In this document: piece by piece, positions 33,401-42,203 of the stretch
Layout of the letters: each line of letters begins with the position of its first letter
Numbering within the stretch: position 1 is the stretch's first letter
Source of the DNA: Actinomycetota bacterium
GTDB lineage: Bacteria > Actinomycetota > Acidimicrobiia > Acidimicrobiales > JAMCPL01
Assembly (NCBI GenBank): GCA_023379675.1
Contig: JAMCPL010000022.1
Location: forward strand, 1 to 48,957
Direction: 5' to 3'
Length of the DNA stretch: 48,957 nt
Position numbers and translations under genes: made by a program
Notes under the pieces: model-generated
The model's input: only the letters and a program-made list of their open reading frames with translations
Told to the model about the DNA's origin: nothing
Databases searched by the model: none

Positions 33401-35343
33401 GCACAGGAGACCGATGCAAGGTAGCCGGATGGATCAATGTTGTAGGCGCTGGACCACGATGATCCATCGTACATGAACGCATTGCCGCCAGCGTCGATCG
33501 CCACACAGAAGTTGGTAGATGGACACGATATATCTGTGGGCATGTATTTTGGATCGACTGGCACTGGCGCGGACCAAGATGTACCATTCCAGGAATACCC
33601 ATTGCCCTTTGCATCCATTGCCATGCACCGTGTGCTGGTAGGACATGATATCCCAAGAGCTTCGCCTCCCGATGGATTACCCGCGAAGCTCCATGCCGAA
33701 CCATCGAAGGTAAAGGTATTACCATTCCCGTCGGAAGCCATGCAGAACGTAGATCCTTGAGGGCACGACACAAAAAAGAGCGGTGCCTGACCTTCGCCTC
33801 GTAGGCAGGTCTCGGAGCCTGTGTCGCCAGCGGCAACCATGACGGTCTGGCCCTGGGCGGCCATCTGCTCCATAATTGTGTTGACGGTCTTTTCGGCGGA
33901 CATACCGCCATTGGCTCCAGCGGCCACAGCAGATTCGCACCAGCCGTAGCTGACTGACACTACCTGGGCGGAATCATTGGTGGCTATGCGGCTGAACTCG
34001 TCCACATATGATGTAGTTGTACTTGGCGCTTGGTAAACATCTATCGTAGCTTGTGGATCGAAGCTCGCAGCAATTTCGATATCCTCGTCGGCCTCAGTAT
34101 TCACGCCTTTTCCTGATGCGCCACCATCCACAGAAATGGGATTTACCACAGTATGGATACCGTAGCAGCTCTCGTAGGCACTGATGTCGCTTGGCAGGTA
34201 CGGTGCGCCCAGCTCGAAAAGAGCGATGGTCTGTCCAGCTCCGAGTGCACCGTGTGCATAGGCGCTGGTGAAACCGTACGCAGATGCGATCTGGTTGGCG
34301 GTCCATCCTGGCTGGTAAGTTGCTGAACCTTGCTGCTGTGGTGGTGATTGTGCCGTATTGGTTGCATCCGTACAGGGCTGTGGCCCGGTAGTAGAATAGG
34401 GCTCGGGTGCTGTACCTGGTTGGGATTGGGGTTGGGATTGGGATCGAGATTGGGACTTGCTAGCGCTCCGAGATGGCGCGGCCACTGCCTGCGGATAGAG
34501 AGTCGGGCGTACTTGTCCTACCTGCTGCATACGATATCCCTTGGCCGCCTGTATAGTACGAGCTGATTGCGGCAGTTGAGCTAATGGTAAATGATTACCG
34601 GCGATGTGTTGGCCCATATGTGGTCCTGGTAGCGCGGAGCCGGCTGCCGGTCCCTGCCGCAACGGTTTCGGAATTACCAGAGTACTCAGTCCAATCACCC
34701 CCTCAATATAAGGGGTAATCGTATCTGGAAGTAGGGGAGGGGAGACGTTGGAAAAGGCGATACGCCCGCTGGGCAAGCGATACTCATCCAACTTTGTATG
34801 AAATGCCGCCTGCATCCGTGCAACTGTGGTCAGTAAGGGAATTATGAGATCATTGGAAGTGGTCTGGCCTACGTGTACCCCGATACGAGATAACACGTCA
34901 CGTACTGCGCGGACGCCTGCCGACGTGGCGCCAAAGATACGACGGAATTGTCCGGGCTTCAGGTACTGGTGGAAGATGGCTGACCCTGGAGTGGAGACTT
35001 CGGACGCGAAGGTTGCAAGAGCGGCCGGGTTACGTGGCTTGAGCGCAATGTCGACCCGAACTGTCTGACCAGCCGGTGCTGGCCCGATCGATACTGCACC
35101 TCTAGGTACCGCAGGAACAGTTCCTACTGGCGAATATGACGGCTTTTGCGAATGATTGCCGGTTGAAGCAGGTAAGCTACCCGCCTCCGCTGAAGGCGAT
35201 GTCGACAGTGATGGCGGTGATGACGATGCGCTGGAACCGCCAGATGAAGCCGACGGCGTGCTTTGCGCAACGATCGCAACAATCGACGAGACGGTAATTG
35301 CCACCATACTCTTGAGTATCATCCTGTTGACTGTGTCCCTCAT
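30475..35343 (-). CDS. Giant secreted S53 (sedolisin) peptidase with propeller insert, IPT and DTR domains
   Basis: A 1622-aa exported peptidase. A signal peptide is followed by a Ser/Pro linker, a pro-kumamolisin activation domain (about 95-230) and the S53 catalytic domain. The catalytic acids E417 and D421 lie in EADEDIEIA, the oxyanion Asp507 in AAGDTG, and the nucleophile Ser919 in GGTSAATP. Between Asp507 and Ser919 lie seven repeats of about 40 residues (SC...C-x-A-V/M-D-x-x-G-N...W), consistent with a seven-bladed propeller; two more such repeats end the protein. After the catalytic domain come one IPT/TIG domain and three DTR-type beta domains. Sedolisins are acid-active endopeptidases. 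AAGGAGGT lies four bases before ATG 35343. Transcribed divergently from the BTAD regulator. Confidence 0.88.
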   Translation of the reverse strand: MRDTVNRMILKSMVAITVSSIVAIVAQSTPSASSGGSSASSSPPSLSTSPSAEAGSLPASTGNHSQKPSYSPVGTVPAVPRGAVSIGPAPAGQTVRVDIALKPRNPAALATFASEVSTPGSAIFHQYLKPGQFRRIFGATSAGVRAVRDVLSRIGVHVGQTTSNDLIIPLLTTVARMQAAFHTKLDEYRLPSGRIAFSNVSPPLLPDTITPYIEGVIGLSTLVIPKPLRQGPAAGSALPGPHMGQHIAGNHLPLAQLPQSARTIQAAKGYRMQQVGQVRPTLYPQAVAAPSRSASKSQSRSQSQPQSQPGTAPEPYSTTGPQPCTDATNTAQSPPQQQGSATYQPGWTANQIASAYGFTSAYAHGALGAGQTIALFELGAPYLPSDISAYESCYGIHTVVNPISVDGGASGKGVNTEADEDIEIAASFDPQATIDVYQAPSTTTSYVDEFSRIATNDSAQVVSVSYGWCESAVAAGANGGMSAEKTVNTIMEQMAAQGQTVMVAAGDTGSETCLRGEGQAPLFFVSCPQGSTFCMASDGNGNTFTFDGSAWSFAGNPSGGEALGISCPTSTRCMAMDAKGNGYSWNGTSWSAPVPVDPKYMPTDISCPSTNFCVAIDAGGNAFMYDGSSWSSAYNIDPSGYLASVSCASSTFCIAVNKGNDAITWNGSSWSTPYAIDYSGEKLTGISCPSSSVCVAVDGFGQSVWYQNGSWGSPIPVITDGGGFTSVDCISANFCAAVDSMGYAYEYLNGQTASVDADGTTPLTSVSCASEILCVAVDVNGNAIVDTGSGPSAPQLVDLGNATLNVSALASDPYVTSVGGTTLESVSSPPQETVWNNGISTPGGGAGGGGISTFWPMPTWQQDSGVPGVVSALSSGTPCGAASGGYCREIPDVAASANWYQGGYALYFNGTWVMDGGTSAATPTWASLMALANQICGTRIGFASPLLYKIAAQHPSAFNNITSGNNDYAGTNGGLYPAATGSQHYSMAAGLGSPNGPSLINDICNASTPVPAPTVASVTPSSGSTAGGTVVTITGINFTSYSMVYFGSTPATVSAKSSTLLTVVSPSGSPGIVPITVTNSGGASKPAGFVYITPNIPYAPVTPYRITDTRCAEDPLPAGITSTYCSALPAANRSIASPPSGGSITIQVTGIGSGVNAVPASAQSVELNVTAIASSDASSGYLTAYPAGTRVPEASSVNYMPGVAVPNMVTAALGQNGKISIYSSSSDVNIVVDIEGYYEPDASTPDLFNPLSLPERLLDTRCSTTSRPTYCSSENLPTQNSSLAAPQPSRAIAVAVTGLDNVPAGATAISAVLTAAHAQASGYLSVWPDNGSCNSPPAVSNVNFDRGQSVANSITVKAGSSGKICVYNGSSAPVNPVIDLNGYYSLTGDTFTPSSPVRICDTRSASKIGGKTDVSSGVSGQCANSGQSLDPFVGTSDPFTVRVAGLAGIPSTAVAVVANITVVSTAGAGFLTAWPAGSKQPETSNINWTAGEVVPNMVTAALSSSGTISVYASAGANIVVDMMGYYASGTSGGGGGGGGSSNGTWSAPARVDSNDGLYVSCVSSSFCVVVDESGNVLTWNGTSWSTPQAVDPNGGGFSSISCAAPDYCVASDQNGGSVVTYG

Positions 35344-35533
35344 CCTACCTCCTTCGTTGGACTCGTCTACATTACGTAATTATGCACGAGAGGCGTACCA
35401 CCGGCGTACCGGATAGGTGAAGCGGTATACTTAGTGCCGTAACGCACCCAGGTGCAACTGATGGGGTCCGCAGCGTTGATCCAGTTATCCTGGCTGTTGG
35501 CACTGGCGAGTATCAAGGGAGGTGACAGGCGTA

Positions 35534-38371
35534 GTGGCAGGCTTGTTGTTTGGGCGATCATCCCAGCTGGAGATGATGATCAAGATACTGGCGTGCATGC
35601 GACTGGTTACAATCACCGGTCCGATGGGGATAGGCAAGAGCTATTTTGTTAGGCAGCTGTGCAGCCGCTCTGCCTATCCGGCTGCTGCGGTTGCAAGCGT
35701 CGAATTTCCAAGCGGCGTAATGGCGGAGGGTTACGGAGCAGGAATCATCTACGAGCATCCCGACCAGCTACTGGAGATATTCGGTACAGGCAACGGTGAG
35801 TCACTGCTGATTCTGGATGCTTGCGAGACCGCCCTTGAAGAGAGTGCAGCCTTGACCGAGCAGGTTATCCTACGTTGTCCCGGTACGCGCGTGCTCACCA
35901 CCAGCCAGATCCCTCTCGGTATTTCGGGAGAGGTCTGCTTTCAATTGCCGCCGTTGACATTACCGTTGCCCAACTCCATGCCCGTGGAACTCCTGGAATC
36001 TGAGGCAGGAAGCATGTTTGTGAGCTGCGCGAGAGAAGCCGAGCCTCACCTGACGGTGGATCGCCGCAGTGCTGCCGCTATAGCCGACATATGCCTGACG
36101 CTCCAGGGGATACCGCTACTGATCAAGATGGCTGCGATGATGACCTCTACCGTACCGGTAACGAGCATCCCGTCACGATTAGCCGAGTTGGCGGCGAGTG
36201 CAGCCGGCGAAGCGGGCAGGAACCGGCGAATCTACGAAATGGGGCATCCAGCCATTGACAATGCACACTGGCTGGCCCTTCTGGATGCCTTAGTGAGCAC
36301 CGAACAGCGCAAGCTGCTGGCTGCAGTGGGGCTTTTCCCCGGTGGAGCCACATCAAGCGCGATAGCAACTCTGATGCCGCATAGACTGCGTAATGATATA
36401 ATTAGAGATCTCGGCTATCTTGCAAGCATTTCGATGGTGAACGTGTCAGGACGTGAGGACACGCGCCGGTACAGCCTGGCGGATCCTCTACGAGCCTATT
36501 TCAGTGGACCGTCAGCCAACAACGGGTCACTCATGGAAGATCTGTATTGCCGCCTCATCCAGTGGGGCGCCAGTTTCACAAGCGGTGCTGAAGAAGGATT
36601 GGTAAGTGGTGATACCCAGAAGACCTGGCTGGAGCGGCTCGACAGCGAGCGAGCTAACTTACACGTTGCCATCCGTTATGCCGTCGCCAGGGGAAACTGT
36701 CACCAAGCCAGCACAATAGCAGCAGAATTATGGCGTTACTGGGAGATTCGCAACGACCTGGAGACTGGGCGTGCATTCCTGGAGCAAATCAGGGACAGCG
36801 AAGGGTTTGACGGCGTCGATCCGGTACTTTCTCTAAGAGTTTACGACGGTCTGGGAATGATCAGCTGGCGCCAGGGTGACTACGAATGTTCGGAGAGATG
36901 CTTGCGTATAGCACTACAACAAGCCAATCAGGCCGGTGGTAACGCGGAACAATATATTGCTCGCCTGCATAATCATCTTGGACTTGCCCTGGCATTTGCC
37001 GGAAAGCCGGAAGATGCGCTTATTCTTTTCGAGATGGCTGCCCGCGAGGCAGGCCGGCACGGGAACCATGCAGAGGCTGCACTTGCACTGGCCAACGCCG
37101 GCCTGATTCATGCGGAGAGCGGCAGCACAATTGAGGCGCGTAAGGTGTTGGAAAGCGCTCTTGGGATCGAGGGTGCCGGTGGTGACGTTCACGCTGTGGC
37201 AATTTCCTGGCTGCACCTTGGTATAGTCGACATCCTGGACGGGCAGGATGCAGAGGCAAGAAATAGATTTTACCATGCAGCCCGCGAGTTGTTGGAACTG
37301 GGTGATAATAGAAACGCCGCTTTTGCGGTAACGGGTTATGCCGTTGCCTGTGTGGATGGAGAGCCCCGGAAAGCATTGCTGCTGGCAGGGGCGGCAAATG
37401 CCGCCTCGCGGCATCTCGGCACTCCGGCTCCCGATTACTGGCGCAAAAAGATCACAGATGCACTGAGTCCTGCTTTCGTCAGACTTGGGAATGCCGCACT
37501 GGCATCCTGGGTAGAGGGCCAAGCGGTACCGTTGACATCAGCTGTATCGCTGATGGAGGAATGGGGTACCGGCAGCGATACGCGTCAGGCCGTTCCATCG
37601 GTGCCCAGTCCTGCACCCGGTCGTGCGCATGCTGACTCCAAATTAAAATACTTGCAGCTGTTTAGCGGGTTCAGGCTCAGCGACGATTATGGAGTGGTGG
37701 ACGTGCGTGGCAAGCCAAGGACAGCTCTTGCATTTATAGGAGCATCTGGCGGATCCGTACATACCGAACAACTTGTTGAGGTACTGTGGCCGGACACCGA
37801 TCCTGAATTGTCCCGCAGGCGATTGCGGAACGTTCTAATGCGGCTGAGAGACTACGCTGGTCCGGTCGTTGTACGCGATGAAAACAGGCTCCTTCTGCAT
37901 CCATCCATTGAATGTGACGTAATGAAGTTCACGCAGCTTGCGCACCAATGCATATCGGCAACTACGCATAATACGCAACGAGATATTACGGATGGTATTA
38001 CCGCTGTACGGATATATCGTGGAGACTTGCTACCGGAGCTGGCATACGATGAATGGGTTACCGGCCCGAGAGAAAGGACGAAACGGCTGTATATCAGGCT
38101 GCTGGACCTACTGGCGGAGGAAGCATGCAGGCAGGGGAGTCCTGCGGCCACGGGATGGCTTGAAGCACTGATTGCAGCTGATCCCTATGATGAGGGCACT
38201 TACATGAGGCTGGCGCAGCTCCTGCAAAGTAGAGGCAGTACGGTGGCTGCGCTGGAAACACTCGAACGTGCCCTCGCACTGGCCAGCAACCTGGGAGTGA
38301 CACCTTCGGCAAAGTTGCTGGAGCTGGACGCCCAACTTCGCAGAGGTACACTAAGCGACGATCCTCGTTAA
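35534..38371 (+). CDS. AfsR/SARP-type regulator: P-loop ATPase, TPR and C-terminal BTAD
   Basis: A 945-aa regulator. The N-terminal ATPase has FGRSSQLEMM and the P-loop GPMGIGKS, then SLLILDAC as Walker B, consistent with NB-ARC/STAND ATPases. The middle (about 370-650) is built of TPR-like helices (ALALANAGLIHAESG and similar). The C-terminal part has an OmpR-like winged helix (VHTEQLVEVLWPDTDPELSR, RRLRNVLMRLRD) followed by the BTAD helices (YRGDLLPEL to the end). The order is reversed relative to AfsR, where SARP comes first. GTG 35534 has GGGAGG about ten bases before; GTG 35522 overlaps that site. STAND-type regulators bind DNA on ligand sensing. Its target may be the adjacent peptidase gene. 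Confidence 0.82.
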   Translation: MAGLLFGRSSQLEMMIKILACMRLVTITGPMGIGKSYFVRQLCSRSAYPAAAVASVEFPSGVMAEGYGAGIIYEHPDQLLEIFGTGNGESLLILDACETALEESAALTEQVILRCPGTRVLTTSQIPLGISGEVCFQLPPLTLPLPNSMPVELLESEAGSMFVSCAREAEPHLTVDRRSAAAIADICLTLQGIPLLIKMAAMMTSTVPVTSIPSRLAELAASAAGEAGRNRRIYEMGHPAIDNAHWLALLDALVSTEQRKLLAAVGLFPGGATSSAIATLMPHRLRNDIIRDLGYLASISMVNVSGREDTRRYSLADPLRAYFSGPSANNGSLMEDLYCRLIQWGASFTSGAEEGLVSGDTQKTWLERLDSERANLHVAIRYAVARGNCHQASTIAAELWRYWEIRNDLETGRAFLEQIRDSEGFDGVDPVLSLRVYDGLGMISWRQGDYECSERCLRIALQQANQAGGNAEQYIARLHNHLGLALAFAGKPEDALILFEMAAREAGRHGNHAEAALALANAGLIHAESGSTIEARKVLESALGIEGAGGDVHAVAISWLHLGIVDILDGQDAEARNRFYHAARELLELGDNRNAAFAVTGYAVACVDGEPRKALLLAGAANAASRHLGTPAPDYWRKKITDALSPAFVRLGNAALASWVEGQAVPLTSAVSLMEEWGTGSDTRQAVPSVPSPAPGRAHADSKLKYLQLFSGFRLSDDYGVVDVRGKPRTALAFIGASGGSVHTEQLVEVLWPDTDPELSRRRLRNVLMRLRDYAGPVVVRDENRLLLHPSIECDVMKFTQLAHQCISATTHNTQRDITDGITAVRIYRGDLLPELAYDEWVTGPRERTKRLYIRLLDLLAEEACRQGSPAATGWLEALIAADPYDEGTYMRLAQLLQSRGSTVAALETLERALALASNLGVTPSAKLLELDAQLRRGTLSDDPR

Positions 38372-38487
38372 TCGGTTTAGACAATTATCCTGCAGGCACG
38401 CTGACATATTGCCCTGCCGAAGCCAGTAGTTGGATCGCGTAGGGCATCATCGATTCAACTGGCCAGGGAACTTGCAGTAAACATGAA

Positions 38488-41400
38488 TTACGGCAGGCAG
38501 GGAGTGAAGTAGCCGTACAGCCTCACTTCCAGTTGGGTTGTCCCCGAAGAATATACTCGTATCTGTCTATTGACCAGTGGCGTCATAGCAACGTTGGACA
38601 CGGTTCTCATAAGAGGCGTGTAGTTGAGCATGGATGCCATTGGCATTGGCAACGAGCCATATACGGTGACATAGCCATGGTTTGCTACGGATGTGGCTGT
38701 AACGCTTACGAGTACGGCTGTGGCAGTCAGCGGCACTCCAGGAACAGCCAGGGCCAGCGTAACGCCAGGATGCACTATCTTGCCCTCGCACTTATTGAGG
38801 ACTACACCAGAGAGGTGTGATGGGTTGCCTGGCATGGCGTTGCAGATAGGGGTACCCTCGCCGGGAGTGAAGATCGATCCTGGAGTTGCAGGTACTGCCG
38901 GCGCCATATAGCCTTCGACATCCACGACGACCTGTGTCGTGCCGGCTGAGTTACGTATGTCTATCGCACCAGAGGGAGGTACCGATATCCACTGGGATGA
39001 CGCACTGGGAGAAGGGGAGGTGATAGGGATCACGCTCGGCACAACTGGGGCACTGCCTGCTGGATAGACATCGAGCCGGCTGCGGATAGTGTCACCTATG
39101 GTTGTAATATTGAGAAATACCGTAGTTGCACCAAGCGGTACACCTCCTACACCAACGACCCTGACGGAAAGTACTTGACCGGCAGAAATGGGCTTTCCGT
39201 CGCACTGGCTCAGCGTCGTCCCTGACAGATGCGATGGATTACCGGATCTGGTATCGCAGATACGGGCAGGGGGTACCGGAAAATAGGTACTGCCGAAAGG
39301 TACCGCACCGCCGAGCAGTGCCTCGATCTCCACCATCGGAGCGTTGGAATTGACAAGTCCGATTGTGGGAAACTGCCCCGAGAAGTTGAATATTCCTGTT
39401 GCAGGGTTAAGAAAATCGGCCGATACGGTGTTGACATAGTTCTGAGCCTCAATGCCATAAGCGGTGTTTGGCTCGAACTGGTTCAGAAGAAACAGATTGC
39501 GGAAATAAATAGCATTGAATGCAGGACCCTGCGGATACAAGTACTGGCTGCCGCTGTTGCCGTTGCCATAGTAGGCCACCGACGCTCGGGCCGTCTGTAC
39601 GGCTTGGTCAAGGTAAGCGGTATTCCCGGTGTCTTCATAGAGGAAGACACCGGCGCCGATCATCGTGCCCTGGTTGTAGCTCCACAAATCATTGCCGATC
39701 GTACCGTCAGGATTGATATGGTCATAGTACATTCCAATGGAGTTGGAGAGGCACGTACGTACCCACTGGTAGATCCTCTCCGACCAGGTCAGGTAGGAAG
39801 TATTGCCCGTTACCTGGTAGAGTTCGGCGCCGACTTCCGCCGTGGGGGCATTGGAAACGGTGTTCCTGCCTCTGCCAATACTGGAATCCACCCAGAACAG
39901 CCCGCCCGGGCAAGGATAGGAGGTATCTGTAGACCACCCGGAGACAAGAAATTGAAAGGTGCGCTCCGCCAGCTGCAGGTAGAAGGGATTACTCGTTTGG
40001 TGGTATGAGTCCAGTAGATTGAGCGCCGCCCAGGCATTATCGTCATAGTAGGTATAGCCCCCTATTCCGAGCGGCGGCGGCACTGCAGACTCGAAAGCAG
40101 GTGGCTGTGCCCGTCCCGAGGGTGTTGCCTCCTGCATGTCCTGATAGCGGAGAAGCCCGGTAACGCTGGAAGCTATATCAGGTATATACGATCCGTCCGA
40201 AGCGGGCAGGCTGTTAGCAAGGTCGGTGGCCGAAAAGGCATTGTTGAACGGCCATAATGCAGAGAACAGGTTTCCCGACACTCCGCCACGATACAGGTTG
40301 TCTTGCGCATAATAGAGGTACCGCTGCATGGCGTTATAGGTGGTCATAGCATTACGGCCATCTGCCACGCTGGTCGCTGTGATGGATGGTACGATCGTAT
40401 GTGGTGTGACGGCGGTCGAAGGTGACGATGGAGGTGAGTTGCCCTTGGTGTCGGTGGCGGTAACTGTGAACGCGAAGGACGCGCCATTGGTAAGACCTGT
40501 AGTCACAGCTTCTGGAGCGCCGGATGTGGCCGCATCAGTAGCCGGTATTGTGGTGGTGGTGACGGGGGAGCCACTGCACGCGGTGGGAGAGCAATGGGAG
40601 GCCGTATAAGTGTTGATGGTGTAAGCGGTTATGGTCAGTCCATTGTCAACAGGCGTGGTCCACGATACGAGAGCCGAGGAGTTGCCTGCAGTTGCCACTA
40701 CGTTGCCGGGCGCGCCAGGGCCGCCTGAAGTATACGCATCTGCAATCGTGACTTGCATGGTTGCGGATGCAGTGGCGCTCCTTGCCATAAGTGTCAAATT
40801 AAATGGGAAAGTACTGGACGCTGAATCTTCCGCCGATGAAAGCGGGATGCTACCTGACAGTATCCCTTGTCTACTGGTGGAGAAGGTACCCGTATCGGTA
40901 TCGGCTCCCTTCCCGCCGTTCCATGACAACACGGCGCCTGTAATGCCATGAGGCCAGTTGGAACCAGTAACCTGTAGCAAGGTGCTGCCTGTCGCGGGGA
41001 TTACGTAAGGGCCGGGAGTGGCTACAGACACGGTAGGGGAGACGTTTACCGAGGTGGAGACGATGGACAGCGGGGCGGGCGAATTGGTGCAGTCAAAGCT
41101 CCCTAGGTTACTGCTAGCGATGGTAAAGTTCACGATCTTGTCACTTCCAGTGGTGCTGAATGACGCCGTTCCAGCGGTCGAGCTGGCGGTATATGGAGCT
41201 ACGGTACCAGTGGCTGTGGCGATTACACCGGCGGAAGGTACGGTATCTGGAATCGTCACAGTGAAATTAGTACTCACGGACTGGGTGGCCGGTGTCGCGC
41301 CGGTAGCCGATATACCTGTAGCGATAATGCCAGATACCTGCTTTCCCTTGACGAGATTAGCGATAGAGGCAGGAATGGTAATTTTGATGGCATACCCGCT

Positions 41401-41697
41401 GACGCTGAAGGTGGACCCGGCCGGTACCGACGACGGAACGGAACCCTCGGTTACCGTATTGACAAAGTTTACCGTACCGATCACTGGTACTCCTGTGCAT
41501 GATATGGTATAAGCCGATGTATCTGCACCAGCTGCAGTAGGGTACAGTACCGAAACACTTGCAGCTATGGCGATGAGGGAGAGCGGCACAGCCAATTGCG
41601 ATAGGTATCTAGTCCGAGTTTCCCGGCTGGCGGAGCGGAGGAAGGGATACCCTGCTGATCTCACAAGTGCCAGTGTAGTCCAATCCAATGATTGCAT
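38488..41697 (-). CDS. Secreted GH76-like hydrolase with FN3 and DTR domains
   Basis: A roughly 1069-aa exported protein. A long N-terminal leader contains a signal helix (LAVPLSLIAIAASVSVLYP). Two beta domains follow, then an FN3 domain (PGNVVATAGNSSALVSW), then a catalytic domain of the GH76 type. This has GYTYYDDNAWAAL with the adjacent catalytic aspartates, FQFLVSGWSTD, GGLFWVDS, NAPTAEVGAELYQVTGN and LWSYNQGTMIGAGVFLYE. GH76 enzymes cleave alpha-1,6-mannan, here perhaps fungal or cell-wall polysaccharide. Two DTR-type beta domains end the protein, the last with the motif worn to ICNAM. ATG 41697 is chosen; TTG 41706 with TATTAT six bases upstream is an alternative leaderless start. It is convergent with the BTAD regulator. 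Confidence 0.8.
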   Translation of the reverse strand: MQSLDWTTLALVRSAGYPFLRSASRETRTRYLSQLAVPLSLIAIAASVSVLYPTAAGADTSAYTISCTGVPVIGTVNFVNTVTEGSVPSSVPAGSTFSVSGYAIKITIPASIANLVKGKQVSGIIATGISATGATPATQSVSTNFTVTIPDTVPSAGVIATATGTVAPYTASSTAGTASFSTTGSDKIVNFTIASSNLGSFDCTNSPAPLSIVSTSVNVSPTVSVATPGPYVIPATGSTLLQVTGSNWPHGITGAVLSWNGGKGADTDTGTFSTSRQGILSGSIPLSSAEDSASSTFPFNLTLMARSATASATMQVTIADAYTSGGPGAPGNVVATAGNSSALVSWTTPVDNGLTITAYTINTYTASHCSPTACSGSPVTTTTIPATDAATSGAPEAVTTGLTNGASFAFTVTATDTKGNSPPSSPSTAVTPHTIVPSITATSVADGRNAMTTYNAMQRYLYYAQDNLYRGGVSGNLFSALWPFNNAFSATDLANSLPASDGSYIPDIASSVTGLLRYQDMQEATPSGRAQPPAFESAVPPPLGIGGYTYYDDNAWAALNLLDSYHQTSNPFYLQLAERTFQFLVSGWSTDTSYPCPGGLFWVDSSIGRGRNTVSNAPTAEVGAELYQVTGNTSYLTWSERIYQWVRTCLSNSIGMYYDHINPDGTIGNDLWSYNQGTMIGAGVFLYEDTGNTAYLDQAVQTARASVAYYGNGNSGSQYLYPQGPAFNAIYFRNLFLLNQFEPNTAYGIEAQNYVNTVSADFLNPATGIFNFSGQFPTIGLVNSNAPMVEIEALLGGAVPFGSTYFPVPPARICDTRSGNPSHLSGTTLSQCDGKPISAGQVLSVRVVGVGGVPLGATTVFLNITTIGDTIRSRLDVYPAGSAPVVPSVIPITSPSPSASSQWISVPPSGAIDIRNSAGTTQVVVDVEGYMAPAVPATPGSIFTPGEGTPICNAMPGNPSHLSGVVLNKCEGKIVHPGVTLALAVPGVPLTATAVLVSVTATSVANHGYVTVYGSLPMPMASMLNYTPLMRTVSNVAMTPLVNRQIRVYSSGTTQLEVRLYGYFTPCLP

Positions 41698-41706
41698 CAA
41701 GCGCAA

Positions 41707-42203
41707 TAAGTAATAATAAGAGCAGAATTACCCCGCATGTACTGTGATCCAATGAATTGAACTACCGGCGCCGAAGCCACCGGGAAATCGCCGGCTTTCC
41801 TGCGGGCATCCTCGAAGGAACTGGCGTGTGATTCTCATCCCGGCAAGCGGTGGATAGCAGGCGACCATACCAGTGCCCCCGCCGCAAGGATACGATCTTC
41901 GCAAACCAGGATACCGAATGGCCTGCACGGAGTGGGAAGAGTGCAACCGGTAATAGGAAATGTAGCCGTCAAGGCGCTATTCACGCCCATGGCTCGCAGC
42001 TTTACCATGGGCTCGGCGGTCAGGGCGACCTGGCTGTAGAAAAATTCCAGCCAGGCTGTAATAATCTTGCGCGCCGATGGTCTGTATATGAGAGAATAAG
42101 AGTGGATCACCATGCAAGCCCAAGTGTCCGGCTGCTGGTATTCCGCATCGCATTGGACTGGGCCTTCCGGCATCGAGAAGGGTCATGGAAAAGGAGGAGA
42201 TAC
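41707..42203. other. Divergent intergenic region between the hydrolase and kelch genes
   Basis: About 500 bases without a supported gene. It should hold the promoters for the minus-strand hydrolase and the plus-strand kelch gene. The open frame that runs through it into the kelch gene lacks coding character and a start with a ribosome site. A minus-strand frame (41835-42173) shows no recognisable domain. The only clear signal is AAGGAGG just before 42204. Confidence 0.5.

Noticed and set aside
41850-42203. N-terminal extension of the kelch protein
   Set aside because: The frame is open but lacks coding character. A perfect AAGGAGG and a signal peptide place the start at 42204.
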